Source of the DNA: Malania oleifera
Lineage: Eukaryota > Streptophyta > Magnoliopsida > Santalales > Ximeniaceae
Direction of reading: 5' to 3'
DNA length: 64,000 bases
Assembly: GCF_029873635.1 (NCBI RefSeq)
Contig: NC_080426.1
Span: 49,676,093-49,740,092 of the forward strand
A model generated the notes under the pieces. The model ran no database searches, had not been told where the DNA came from, and saw nothing but the letters and a program-made list of their open reading frames with translations. Shown here piece by piece: positions 37,128-46,814 of this stretch; position 1 is the stretch's first letter, and each line of letters opens with the position of its first letter. The position numbers and the translations under genes were made by a program.

Positions 37128-38149
37128 GCCACCATGACCCCGGAGACGACCTCGCTGCGGCACGAAATAGTTTAGCATTATTTTCATTGCATTCGATTTG
37201 TATGTATATCATTGATTGTTTTGATTTCATTTGTATAGTATTGATTATTTTTTTATTCTTTTGTATATATCATTGATTATTTTTATTTCACTTGTATAAT
37301 ATTTGATTATTTTAATTTCATTTGTATAGTCATGTGTCTTGTGCACACTTCATACTCTTAAAGTTTATTTATATAATTTTTCAAATTAAATTGAGATGAA
37401 TAAAATAACTTTTATTTAACTAAACAGTGAAAGATTTGACCTTTGCTCCAAAGAATTAAATACTGCCAAACATAAAAAATGACATGAGAGCTGGTGAAGA
37501 ATATTAATGTGTGTATGAAATAAATGAGATAATATTAACATATTTTACAATCTATCCACCTATTTAATATGACATATTTTTCACATTCCAGTTATAAATA
37601 TATAAGAGATTGCAATTAGAAATTGTAAAAGAAGTTTTTTATAAGAAAGAAAAAGAGTGCATAGTCTTAATTGCACTCTCAATCTCAAATTTGAATTTGG
37701 CAACTCATATGGTCCTAGCTGTTAGGTTTGCAAATTGTCTAGCCTTTTGACCAAGTAATAACCAGTTTTAGGTCTCTTACCTCGATGATGAATGAGCTCT
37801 ACATTGGTGCTTGTGCAAATGCGCTCTAACCTACATTGGTGCTTGTGCAAATGCGCTCTAACCAAATTAAACCTCATTATTGATCCCTTCGAACTTGCTG
37901 TTGCTACAACAATTATTTGTCCAACCATGATGCATTACCTTAATTCAAATTATTTACAAATTTTCCTATGCATTATGGAACAATACGTCAAGTGGCCTGA
38001 ATGACATTCTTAAACTATTTTAATTTTGACTCTCCTTAAAATAATTTTATTTTGACCTATGCACGTTCAAGTTCCTGGTATATATATATTTTTTTCAATA
38101 GATCAGTTTTTTTTTTTTAAAAAAAATTAAACTAATTTTAGACCCTAAC
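37128..38149. other. MULE interior 3' of PMD, no gene
   Basis: AT-rich. A 39-bp stretch around CTACATTGGTGCTTGTGCAA is tandemly duplicated at 37799-37860. No coding support. Confidence 0.5.
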
Positions 38150-39139
38150 TATCACGACCTGCTCATTTTCCACATTTTTTTTTAATGATAATATCAACGT
38201 CATACATCCTAGCTCAACAGGTCACCATCCACCTGGACCCATGGGTACCAGGGATTTAACATAATATATAGCAAAAGCCTAAGCAACAGAAAATATATAA
38301 TCATATACATCTCACCATAACATGCATTACAATATACCAGAGTCATTATTCCACTAAATTTCTTTATATACACATCCCAAAAATCATATCTAGGGACATT
38401 TCCCACAAAATCTAACTGTCCTTATAAAAACTTACCCTTCGCGGAGGGCAGATGAACAACACTAGCTCAGCGGGGCTTTTCCCACTCTCCTATTTGGGGC
38501 TCCTGAAAAGTTTATAAGATTTAGGGGTGAGACACCTCTCAGTAAGGGAAATAAACTAATACCAATGTGTGACAACATGAGTATTCTGTGTTCTACATAT
38601 ACCATACATAATATATTCAGTATTGTTTAGTCAAATCTGGAAAACATATATAAATATCAACACATGGTAGAACATACTGCATTTTCATAAATATATCTCA
38701 TCTCATAAAATAATAACAACATAAAAACCATCATGGTAGGTTAGCTGGCTGTTGTCATGTATTACCCCTACATGATGAGTTGTGTGGCCCGAAGGCAGGA
38801 CCTGACAATGGTTGGCCGACTATTGCCAAGTCAAACAATAGTCTGTAGGTCCGATGGGTCTGCCAGACCTGGTCCGTACACCAGGGGCGATCAACACACT
38901 TCTTTAATAACCACATCGACCATCCAATCTCACACCACTACGTACAGCGGCGTTAACACAAATATCATGATCTCGAAGACCATGGACACATAGCAACGGT
39001 ACCGTGCAAGTGCTGGCCTAGACCAAGTCAATCAGGTTCTGATATCATATACATATACTAAAATCGTGATACATGAATATCTCATATCATTAATTTCCAC
39101 ATCAATCATATCATTTTGCATGTATATATGTGTGTCATA

Positions 39140-39410
39140 AAAATCATTGGCCTATGCGCCGGTATTACACATTTGATCATAGCTCGGCCTATACACCGGC
39201 AAAACATAGCACAGCCCGTACGTTGGCAAATCACAGTCACATAGCATGGCCCGTACGCCGGCAACATAGCATAACTCGTACGCTGGAAAATCACATCACA
39301 TAGCACGGCCCGTACATCGGCAAACATAGCATAGCCGTACGCTGGCATATCACATCACAGAGCACGGCCCGTACACTGGCAAATATATAAAAACCTCGGC
39401 CCGTACACCG
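39140..39410 (-). repeat. LTR minisatellite, unit 26-35 bp
   Basis: About nine units sharing CGGCCCGTACGCCGGCA and a CATAGCA spacer of variable length. Confidence 0.8.
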
Positions 39411-39533
39411 ATTTTCCATCATAAAAATCCGTATAGAAAACAGTATTTCCAATGTTTTATACTCATGGCACACTAAACATATTTTTCGCGTATTCAACAT
39501 AACATTATTTAAACAGTATTTTCCCAAATATAA

Positions 39534-39585
<52 letters not shown>

Positions 39586-40194
39586 AACATATTTACTTTC
39601 TAGAATCAAATACTATATATATACATACATTTTCTCAAAAAGAACTAACTTAATTTATCCTTTTACCGGATTCCTGGAAAGCCCTTAATAAAACTGTCCC
39701 GCACCCGCAGGGTTCCTAACTCAACACCCTGAAAATGAAAACACCCAGTATTAAAGTTCAGTATTTTCATACGTACAACATTTTCTATAACTACCACTAA
39801 ATCAAATTCGGCTTAAAAATCTTACCTCAACTTTGGGATGATTTCCTACGTTCCCAATTCAACACCCCTGTAAATAAAAATTCCCAGTATTAAACTTAAG
39901 TATTTCCATGCATACATCATTTCTTATAACTATCACAAGACCAAATACGACTTAAAAAACCTTACCTCAACTGAGGGATGATTTCCGACTTCGTTTTCCC
40001 AACGATCCGCTCCGGTAAACTCGTAGAGAACTTCGCCAGGAGCATCGTGGTAGCTTCAAATCTTCGATCCGGTGAGAAACAAGCCCAAAATCAAAGAGAG
40101 AGAGGGAGAAAACCGAAGAGGAGAGAGAGGGAGAAGAGTTAGCTTCTTTGAGAAGCTTAAAATCCGAATTTTCCCATATTTATAGAATAGGGGA

Positions 40195-40440
40195 TTTCGT
40201 CGACTAGCAACGTCCTTCGTCGACAAATTCTTTATAATTTCGTCGATGAAATTCAGTCTTCATCAACGAAATTCAATCGGCTCAAAACCCCCCTCTCGGT
40301 ATTTTCTCATCGACGAAGCCATGTGTTCGTCGACGAAATCTTCAAAGCCTTCGTCGACGAATTCCCTGTATTCGTCGACGAAAACTTGCTGTCTTCCCCT
40401 CGTCTAATCCTTCCAAAACCCATTGTCGTCGACGGACGCT
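40195..40440. repeat. TCGTCGACGA palindrome array
   Basis: About ten complete or one-mismatch copies of TTCGTCGACGAA, for example near 40205, 40221, 40330, 40351 and 40373. Located upstream (minus strand) of the putative LTR promoter region. Confidence 0.85.
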
Positions 40441-40521
40441 GTCAACTGCCTCCTTCTGTTTCCGGTTTCCATTTCCCCTTCTCTTTATTATCCAAATTCC
40501 ATTTTTATTCGGGTTGTTACA

Positions 40522-40655
40522 CTAACTCTTAATTTACTTAAAATAGGAAAAGAGTGAATAGCTTAAACTCCTAATCTCAATTGGATTTAAAATTGATGAA
40601 GCACCCATGAATTTTTAAAGAATACCTTAAATTAATCCATATATTATATTGAGAA

Positions 40656-40697
<42 letters not shown>

Positions 40698-41179
40698 ATT
40701 CGTTAAAAAAATTGTATCATTATTACAGACAAAACTCGAGTTGAGTTTTTTTAACTTTCATAAAATTTATTTTTGAACCCACCGACTAGCTGGAATTTAA
40801 CTTTAAAAAAAAAATCTCTAATTTCTAGATCACTTCTTAATTTATATTGTTATATAAAATAAATTAAAGTAAGTTATAAAAATAAATAATTCAAAAATAA
40901 TTAATTAATTTTATGAAAAAAATATATTATATATGCTTTTGCTCAACAACCACTAAATTAAAAAAAATATTTTCAATTTTTAAAAATGTTCAAGTTCTTT
41001 TACGCGTTCATTTTTTATTATTATCATATTGCTACATAAATATTACTTGCATAATAAAATTGATGTAATACAAAAATGCATATCAAATAACTCAGAATAA
41101 AACTACATACAACATATAAATATGATACAATTGATTCATAAATTAATTTTTTTTGGCTGAATTTTAGTATTTTTTATTA
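40522..41179. other. MULE interior, AT-rich, no gene
   Basis: (TA)n at about 40661-40691; otherwise AT-rich without a coding frame. Confidence 0.5.
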
Positions 41180-41549
41180 CAAATAAATCTCGCAGTTTGG
41201 TGCTACGAGATTTTTGCCACACGTCACCTTCCCGATGCCTGGTCCCTTTAAATCTCGTAGCTCCAAGCTGTGAGATTTACTCCACTTTGTGCCACGCGTC
41301 AACTTCCCGCTGGCTGCTCGCTTTAAACCTCGCAACTTGGGGCTGCGAGATTTGCTTCTCTCCTCGCCACGAAAGCTGCCTAGATTTGCTTCTCTCCTTG
41401 CCACGCGTTGTCTTTCCAGCAGCCTATCAATTTAAATCTTGCAGCATCAAGTTACGAGATTATGTAAGCATTAGTTTGGGAAAATTTTGCCCAATCAGAG
41501 TATTATTTAATATTTTATTTATTTTTAATAATAAAACAGGAAAAAACTC
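41180..41549 (-). repeat. MULE right inverted repeat with four 27-nt hairpins
   Basis: Near-palindromes at 41186-41212, 41251-41277, 41326-41352 and 41435-41461, with CCACGCGT / CACACGTCACC boxes after each. The outermost 110 bp are the inverted copy of the left end. The space between the third and fourth hairpins holds a partial duplication of AGATTTGCTTCTCTCCT (41348 and 41381). Confidence 0.9.
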
Positions 41550-41599
41550 CAAATACCTCTGCCCGATTCGTACGACTCGACGATTTGAACTAGCCTAGT

Positions 41600-41830
41600 C
41601 CTCTGATTATGCCGATATCCTTTACAATCAGAACGTCGATGGTCTGGCCAGGGTCGACCATGATGACGGAGGTGGTGAAGGGTTTGGTATAAGAGGCATT
41701 GGTGCCGACGACGGTGAGCTTGTGGTTTGCAATGGTGAAGAATAGTTCTTGGTTGAGTGCAAAGTTGACAATGTGGAGGAGGTTGGTCCCACTAGAATCC
41801 ACCGGGACGATGACGGTATTTGATTTCATA
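41600..41830 (-). pseudogene. Laccase gene fragment inside copia element
   Basis: Laccases are secreted multicopper oxidases. The minus-strand frame (within 41590-41931) contains GTNLLHIVNFALNQELFF, then IANHKLTVVGTNASYTKPFT and VIMVDPGQTIDVLI. This is the familiar second cupredoxin stretch of plant laccases (usually NAALN..LFF..ANH..TVV..DA.Y.KPF). Only about 70 of roughly 560 residues are present and no copper-ligand cluster is included. It lies just inside the copia primer site and ends near the MULE insertion, in the element's sense orientation. The N-terminal part of the frame (RPRAAEAASTSL...) is not recognisable as laccase. Confidence 0.8.
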
Positions 41831-41996
41831 AGCGATGTCGAGGCTGCTTCAGCCGCACGTGGACGGCGAGGGCAAAGGGCGAAGGAGATGACCGAGTGGC
41901 CTATGACGGCGGCGGCGGCCCAATGACACACGCGACAACTACTCGTGACGGTGGCAGCAACTCACGGATGCCCGTAGCATCAATGGGGACTAGCCT

Positions 41997-42008
41997 GCTC
42001 TGATACCA
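41997..42008 (-). other. copia primer-binding site
   Basis: On the minus strand TGGTATCAGAGC directly follows the 5' LTR end (GTTAACA). Exact match to the plant initiator-tRNA-Met primer site. Confidence 0.9.
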
Positions 42009-42208
42009 TGTTAACATTCACAATCAAGATTCAAAGCAAAAGAGAGGGAGAAGAAGATGCAAAGAGGGAGAGAGAGAAGTAGCACACGTGCTAGCCATCA
42101 GTTGCAATGCTTACATAACATCCCAATTCAAAAGAGTACATAATATAATAAACCTAAACCTAATATAAGTACATAGACCAAAATGAGTTAAATATATATT
42201 ATCTAACA
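42009..42208 (-). repeat. copia 5' LTR
   Basis: 200 bp, minus strand, TGTTAGATAA...TTAACA. Aligns with 26766-27031 apart from the microsatellite expansion in that copy. Confidence 0.9.
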
Positions 42209-42213
42209 AGACA

Positions 42214-43703
42214 CCCTCAGAAAATAGTAAAGACATACGAAAAATAAAAATGTATATATAAACACAAGTCATAACACAAAGTTATTGTCTTTATTGGTGA
42301 TTTTCTATTTTAATTGCAATTACATAACACTGGTCTATCTCATTTTTTAATTCTAATTTTTACAAGAGGGGATTGATTTTGTTGCCACAATAATCTTTCA
42401 AAAATTTCTCATTACCAAAGAAATAAGGCGGGTGAAACAATTCATCCTAATCCAAAAAAGGTTGAATAACAAACTATCATTGCAAAAACTTATGGTAGAA
42501 ACACATGAAATCAATAATTCCAAATTTTAATTTCACAAAATTATTAGATATTTTATTAGAATAATTTTAGAACAGATAAAGAATCAAACACAAATATTTT
42601 ACTTGGTATATTTTCCAAAAATAAGAATCAAACAGAACTTCCACAATTTAATTAGATTGCATGGTATATTTTCCCCAATTTTAATGAATCAAACACAAAT
42701 ATTTTACACGATTATAATCAATTTTGTTATAAACAATTCCAAAAATAAGCATCATGAGGAAAATAACAAATCAACAAGAACAAGTACAAATTGGATATGA
42801 AAAATCTAACTAAAAGCAACAAAAAAAATTCAAATTCAACACAAGAACAATTGCACATGAAAATAATAATAAATTCAAATAAATTAAATAGGAAAACATA
42901 ATAAACCATAACGTCAAATTGTGGGTTTCCAAATGATGCTTCCAATCACAAAATTTGGTTCAATACAACCAAATTGAATGTACCAAATACTAGTTTATAC
43001 CATAAACTAACACAATTTTTTAATCAAACTAACGAATCTTAATGAAATAATATCAGAATTTAAGCTTAAGTAAAAGAAACATACCTCGCCTCTCCTTTAT
43101 ATACCTTCCTTCTCAACGTTTGGTTCCTCCTTCACAGCGTTCAACTGCAACAGTCACTTGCTGGGTAGTGTCCAATCATCTGGCTGGTAAGTCATAAGGT
43201 CTGCTGCTCTACACTCTACAATTTCACGAGAACAATGGAAGAGAAAGACTTCAAAAATCTAAGTAATACTTGGTGGACGATTCGATAATTTTTGCTGTCA
43301 TGCGTCAAACAATGCCTAACTTTCTCAGACAAAACTCGCTAAATGGTCTAGCGTCTTTTGCTTAAAAATCGTTTCATTAGACCATTCACTTTTTTTTTTT
43401 GGAATACGCATCGAGTATTCACGCGTCCGTTTTACGGTCTACGTGACTAATCTTGCGCCCCTTGAAGTTGATCCCACAACTCCAAAGGGAGGGTAAATTC
43501 AGGAGTTCAAGGGCGGAAACGAGTCCGAAAGGGTTTGAACACCTGATCTCGTGAAAGGCACTCCCGTAACCCGCACTACCACCTGAACCACACCCTGTGG
43601 GTAGTTAGACCATTTACTTTGTAGAAAATAAAGTTGTTAGCCAACATTTATTAAATATTTTAATACAAAAAAAACCAAAAAAGGAAAAAACTCCAAGATC
43701 TCA
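42214..43703. mobile_element. Probable terminal part of an older MULE
   Basis: The right boundary GGAAAAAACTC at 43703 is the family terminal motif in inverted form, preceded by AAATATTTTAATAC-type sequence like other MULE ends here. ACTCGCTAAATGGTCTAGCG near 43338 resembles CTCTCGCGGATGGTCTAGCG near 62416 in another MULE inverted repeat. The left boundary is the copia LTR, so it may belong with the MULE remnant at 26208-26765. There is no coding region (42214-43080 AT-rich). A SINE is inserted at 43392-43604. Confidence 0.5.
43392..43604 (-). mobile_element. tRNA-derived SINE, 15-bp TSD
   Basis: On the minus strand it has a pol III box A (TGGTTCAGGTGGTA, 43577-43590), box B (GGTGTTCAAACCC, 43531-43543) and ends in an A-run. 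TTAGACCATTCACTT (43377-43391) and TTAGACCATTTACTT (43605-43619) form a near-perfect 15-bp TSD, as expected for LINE-mediated retroposition. Confidence 0.85.
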
Positions 43704-43736
43704 TTACGCGGAGGAACCACGGGCTTGACGCTTGGA

Positions 43737-43746
43737 GACACGTGTC
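43737..43746 (+). promoter_or_regulatory. ABRE/G-box upstream of LEA14-like gene
   Basis: GACACGTGTC is a perfect palindrome with an ACGTG core, about 60 bp upstream of the TATA box. ACGTG elements bind bZIP factors of the abscisic-acid response, which suits a LEA gene. Function is inferred. Confidence 0.6.
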
Positions 43747-43807
43747 GCCGCTAAACAGCACCACCAATGGAAAGCTGCACACGTTTCGCTAAACCAATTG
43801 CGCTATC

Positions 43808-43817
43808 TATATATAAA
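43808..43817 (+). promoter_or_regulatory. TATA box of LEA14-like gene
   Basis: TATATATAAA, 164 bp before the start codon, followed by a CT-rich probable 5'UTR. Confidence 0.7.
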
Positions 43818-43980
43818 GCCAAAAAAAACAACCTCCGACTTCATCCCAATACCATACCAATACCATACCGTTCGTCGGAGTCATTGCATCTCCCTCTGTT
43901 TTGCCCTGCTCTGCTGTGCTCTGCTCACCCCCGGAAAAGAAAACAATCGAACGAAGTCACCGTCGGAGGAAAAGCCAGCC

Positions 43981-44554
43981 ATGTCGCACCTGGTGGACAA
44001 GGCGAAGAACTTCGTGGCGGAGAAGGTGGCGGGGATGAAGAAGCCGGAGGCCTCCCTCTCCGACGTCGATCTCAAGGGCGTCAGCCGCGAATGCATCACC
44101 TACCACGCCATGGTCGCAGTCAACAACCCCTACTCCCACTCTCTCCCCATTTGCGAGATCGCTTACACCCTCAAAAGCGCAGGCAGGTACGTTCCCCACT
44201 TCCCCCATTCCTTTTCATTATTTAATTAATCCCTTATAAATTCGGATCCATAGATCGATTGATAATAGATCCGTGGAAAATAAAAAGTTAGAAATGTTCG
44301 GTAGGCAAATAGCGTCGGGGAATATGGCGGATCCGGGATCTTTGGCGGGGAACGAGACGACGAAGCTGGAGGTGCCGGTGAAGGTGCCGTATAACATACT
44401 AGTGAGTCTGGCGAGGGACATTGGCGCAGATTGGGACATAGACTATGAATTGGAATTGAGTCTCATCATCGATCTGCCTGTCATCGGAAACATCACCATT
44501 CCTCTATCCAGTAAGGGCGAGATCAAGCTCCCTACGCTCTCCGATGTCTTCTGA
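43981..44554 (+). CDS. LEA14: LEA14-like desiccation-related protein (LEA_2/WHy domain)
   Basis: Group 5C-type LEA proteins are small, soluble, folded proteins linked to water-deficit and salt tolerance. Two exons, 43981-44186 and 44305-44554, with a GT-AG intron (GTACGT...GGTAG) join in frame to 151 codons plus stop, the usual family length (about 151). The start MSHLVDKAKNFVAEKV matches the usual LEA14 N-terminus. Family motifs are VNNPYSHSLPICEI, DPGSLAGNETTKLEVPVKVP, DIGADWDIDYELEL, DLPVIGNITIPLS and GEIKLPTLSDVF. There is no signal peptide or membrane segment. No stop or frameshift, and GC content is higher than the surroundings. Upstream are a TATA box and an ABRE. It lies between two MULE-type ends (43703 and 44745), so regulatory space is short. 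Whether it is expressed cannot be judged. Confidence 0.95.
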
Positions 44555-44823
44555 TCAATTAATTTCATCTCTCTCTCTCTCTCTTCCATATTTGGTTCTG
44601 TTATTGACTTGATTTCTTCGTTAATGTTTCATAAAGTTGCTGTGAATCTGTGATGATGATATGCTTTCCTTTTTGAGAAAAATATAATATGTGCATTTAT
44701 TTTTAAATGAATGAATGAGTAAAATTTTAATTTTACAAGAGGACGAGTTTTTTCCATTTTTGATTTTTATTTAATAAAATATTAAATAATAGTTTGATAG
44801 AATTTTTTTTTTCTATTTTTTTT

Positions 44824-45030
44824 GGGATTACGCACCGAGTATTCACGTGTCCGTTTTACGGTTCACATGACTAATCATGCATCCCTTGAAGTTAACCCAC
44901 AATTCCAAAGGGAGAGTAAATTCAAGAGTACAGGGGCGGAAACGATCCCGGAAGGGTTTGAACACCTGAACTCGTGAAAGGTACTCCCGCAGCCCGTAGC
45001 CCGCATTACCACTTGAACCACACCTTGAGG
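44824..45030 (-). mobile_element. Second copy of the tRNA-derived SINE
   Basis: Closely similar to 43392-43604 over its whole length, same orientation, with box A-like TGGTTCAAGTGGTA and box B GGTGTTCAAACCC. Flanked by TTTTTCTATTTT on the left and right (about 44810 and 45048), a possible TSD blurred by T-runs. Confidence 0.8.
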
Positions 45031-45035
45031 GTTTT

Positions 45036-45640
45036 TTTGTTTTTTTTTTTTCTATTTTGATGCATCGCTGATGGTTATGGCCGACTCTTCACAATATGAG
45101 GTCCTAAGCGAATGATTTAATTAGGATCTTTAATATTTTCTTTTTCTTTTTTCGTTTTTCATAACCAGATTCATATTTTCTCATTGATATAATTAAATTT
45201 TAAAATTAACACTAATTATAAATTGACAAATTATATAAACAAATAAAAATAAATTTAATAAATTTATAAAAATAATAGATTGAAATTATATAACCTAGTT
45301 ATTATTATTATTGTAAATCAATCGACGAGCGAAACTTTAGAGATATCGAATTCTTGCCGGATACAATGCTCTAACCTTTCTCAAAATTTAAGAAAAAGTA
45401 GAAAAAAAAAAATTCAAAGTGAAAATAATCAAAAAATAATGCATAAATATTGAAATCAATATTAAGACAGATGAAAATTACAAAGAATCGGAGGCTTAAA
45501 GATAATGAACACAAGAATCAGAGTAAAAATTATAAAGAGACTAAGAGAAGGGAGAGAGAATAAAAGATAAAAAGATTTTTTTAGAAAGATTAAGAGAAAG
45601 AGACGAAAGTAATAAATAATAAGAAATATAATAAAATTAT
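45036..45640. other. AT-rich interval in MULE-like inverted repeat, no gene
   Basis: AT-rich with AAGAGA-rich purine stretches (45530-45600). It has no counterpart in the right inverted repeat, so it is an insertion or was deleted there. Confidence 0.4.
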
Positions 45641-45659
45641 TAGTTGAGAGCCTCGGCGA

Positions 45660-45815
45660 GCACCTCACCTGTCTATGGTTCAGCGAATTTTGAATGAAAA
45701 CTCAGGTTCAGCGAATTTTGAATGAAAACTCATTGGATCATAGTGTGACCGCTGGCCAACTATGGTTCAACAAATTTTTAATGAAAACTCACTGGATCAT
45801 AGTCAAATGTCGCTA
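45660..45815 (+). repeat. Tandem repeat around CAGCGAATTTTGAATGAAAA
   Basis: Three units of ATGGTTCAGCGAATTTTGAA / GAAAACTCATTGGATCATAG type at about 45674, 45709 and 45761, the middle one short. Confidence 0.7.
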
Positions 45816-45937
45816 ATTGGTCAGCGAGATTTAAATAATTTTTTAAAAAAATTGCTACTTCATGTTTCGTCGGGGACATCTCTCTCGCGGATCCAGCGAA
45901 TTTTGGATGTGACGTTTGCAGGAACATCTCAAATCCT

Positions 45938-46130
45938 TCACCCTCCCTTCTTCCCTTCTGCTTCAATCAGCCCAATGAAATCCTCCAACCCCAACAGCCC
46001 GTCCCTGTCGGAGTCTGCTGACGTCACCGCCGCCTCCGCCTCCTCCTCCGGCAGGTCGCCGCTGATCATCCCCATACAGCGCCGCATGCTGTATTTTGGC
46101 AGAATCTTTTTAATGTACAAGACAGCTGCT
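45938..46130 (-). pseudogene. Calmodulin-like (CML) fragment, left inverted repeat
   Basis: Calmodulin-like proteins bind calcium through EF-hands. The minus-strand frame reads RRCMGMISGDLPEEEAEAAV then SADSDRDGLLGLEDFIGLIE. This is one EF-hand with loop DSDRDGLLGLEDF, where Asp and Glu ligands are in place but the usual Gly at loop position 6 must be judged by alignment. Only about 60 residues remain of a normal 150-190. The upstream part (MYIKKILPKYSM) is not CML sequence. It is the inverted copy of 62176-62358. Confidence 0.75.
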
Positions 46131-46320
46131 TCTACATTTTTGACTGGAAGAGGCTCAAGCTCGCTTCAATTGATCCATGTGGTTCATTGGTTAGCAAATA
46201 CACATCAAATATAATGTATGAGGTAATTTTTTGCTGCTCACACAATATAAGCCACCGGTAGCAAGCAATTGGCCAGAAGCACGTAATTATTCGCAGCGGC
46301 AACGGCGATGGCGACATTGC

Positions 46321-46569
46321 TCAAACAGGGTTCGCGGCGGTGGTTGTGGTGGGGCGGCATTGCGGAGGGATGCCATTGACGGCCTCCAGATTGATCTCGA
46401 AGAGCTCTTGTTCATCTTCTTCCATGTCAGCTCCTCGGATTGGTGCTGCGCAATCCACGACGGGAGAAGCCATGGAAATTGCGAGACTGATCGCGGTCAT
46501 TTTCTCTCTTATACTAACGCCCTTCTTGCCTCTCTCTGCTTTCCTCTGTTTCAGTTCCACAGAGCCCAT
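46321..46569 (-). other. GC-rich open frame of unknown origin, possibly captured
   Basis: The 82-codon minus frame includes MTAISLAISMASPVVDCAAP and DMEEDEQELFEINLEAVNG. I do not recognise the family. The base composition is GC-rich, unlike the flanks. It has no inverted counterpart on the right. It could be a captured gene fragment or chance. Confidence 0.3.
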
Positions 46570-46814
46570 CTCGGCACGTAGGAGTTGTCGAGGTTGGCGT
46601 TGCTCAGGAGCTCCCTCGCGAACGGGAAATTATAATAGGAGCCGGCCCCTCCACGTGGAACTAGTCCTCCCCTACAATATTTTGACACGTGGCATTTTGG
46701 GTCAATTTTTCAAACGATTTGAACTATTTTTAAAGATTTTGGCCATTCCAGATCCAACAGTGTTATCTGTTTGAGGTAATTTCATCTTTAGATTGGCGAA
46801 TAAAGATGTCAAAC

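Larger units (their letters stand above)
38150..40521 (-). mobile_element. Solo gypsy LTR (minus), 5-bp TSD CTAAC
   Basis: On the minus strand it begins TGTAACAACCCGAATAAAAA (from 40521) and ends GTCGTGATA (38150). CTAAC flanks it on both sides (38145-38149 and 40522-40526). No gag, pol, primer site or polypurine tract is attached, so it is a solo LTR. From its 5' end it holds about ten TCGTCGACGA-type palindromes (40196-40440), GA-rich repeats near 40095-40135, donor/acceptor-like sites, an (AT)n at 39538-39581 and a minisatellite (39140-39410). Its homologue in plus orientation is 57497-59797. Confidence 0.9.
30109..41549 (+). mobile_element. 11.4-kb MULE with PMD gene, 10-bp TSD
   Basis: Termini are GAGTTTTTTCCCG (30109) and, reverse complemented, GAGTTTTTTCCTG (41549). 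CAAATACCTC is repeated exactly at 30099-30108 and 41550-41559. The terminal inverted repeats are about 370-420 bp. Inside, on the plus strand, are a decayed Mutator-like transposase and a plant mobile domain frame. A solo gypsy LTR (38150-40521) is nested in the right part, so the original element was about 9.1 kb. Confidence 0.9.
26766..42208 (-). mobile_element. Ty1/copia retrotransposon, split by a MULE
   Basis: On the minus strand: 5' LTR 42009-42208, primer site 41997-42008, leader with a laccase fragment, MULE insertion (30109-41549), pol (29700-27045), polypurine tract 27032-27044, 3' LTR 26766-27031. LTRs start TGTTAGATAA and end (A/G)TTAACA-like, and align over their length. Flanks AGACC (26761-26765) and AGACA (42209-42213) form a probable 5-bp TSD with one mismatch. 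Excluding the MULE about 4 kb remains. Confidence 0.8.

Noticed and set aside
43732-43980. Upstream ATG extending the LEA14-like frame by about 83 residues
   Set aside because: The extension covers the ABRE, TATA box and CT-rich leader. The ATG at 43981 gives the family N-terminus and normal length.
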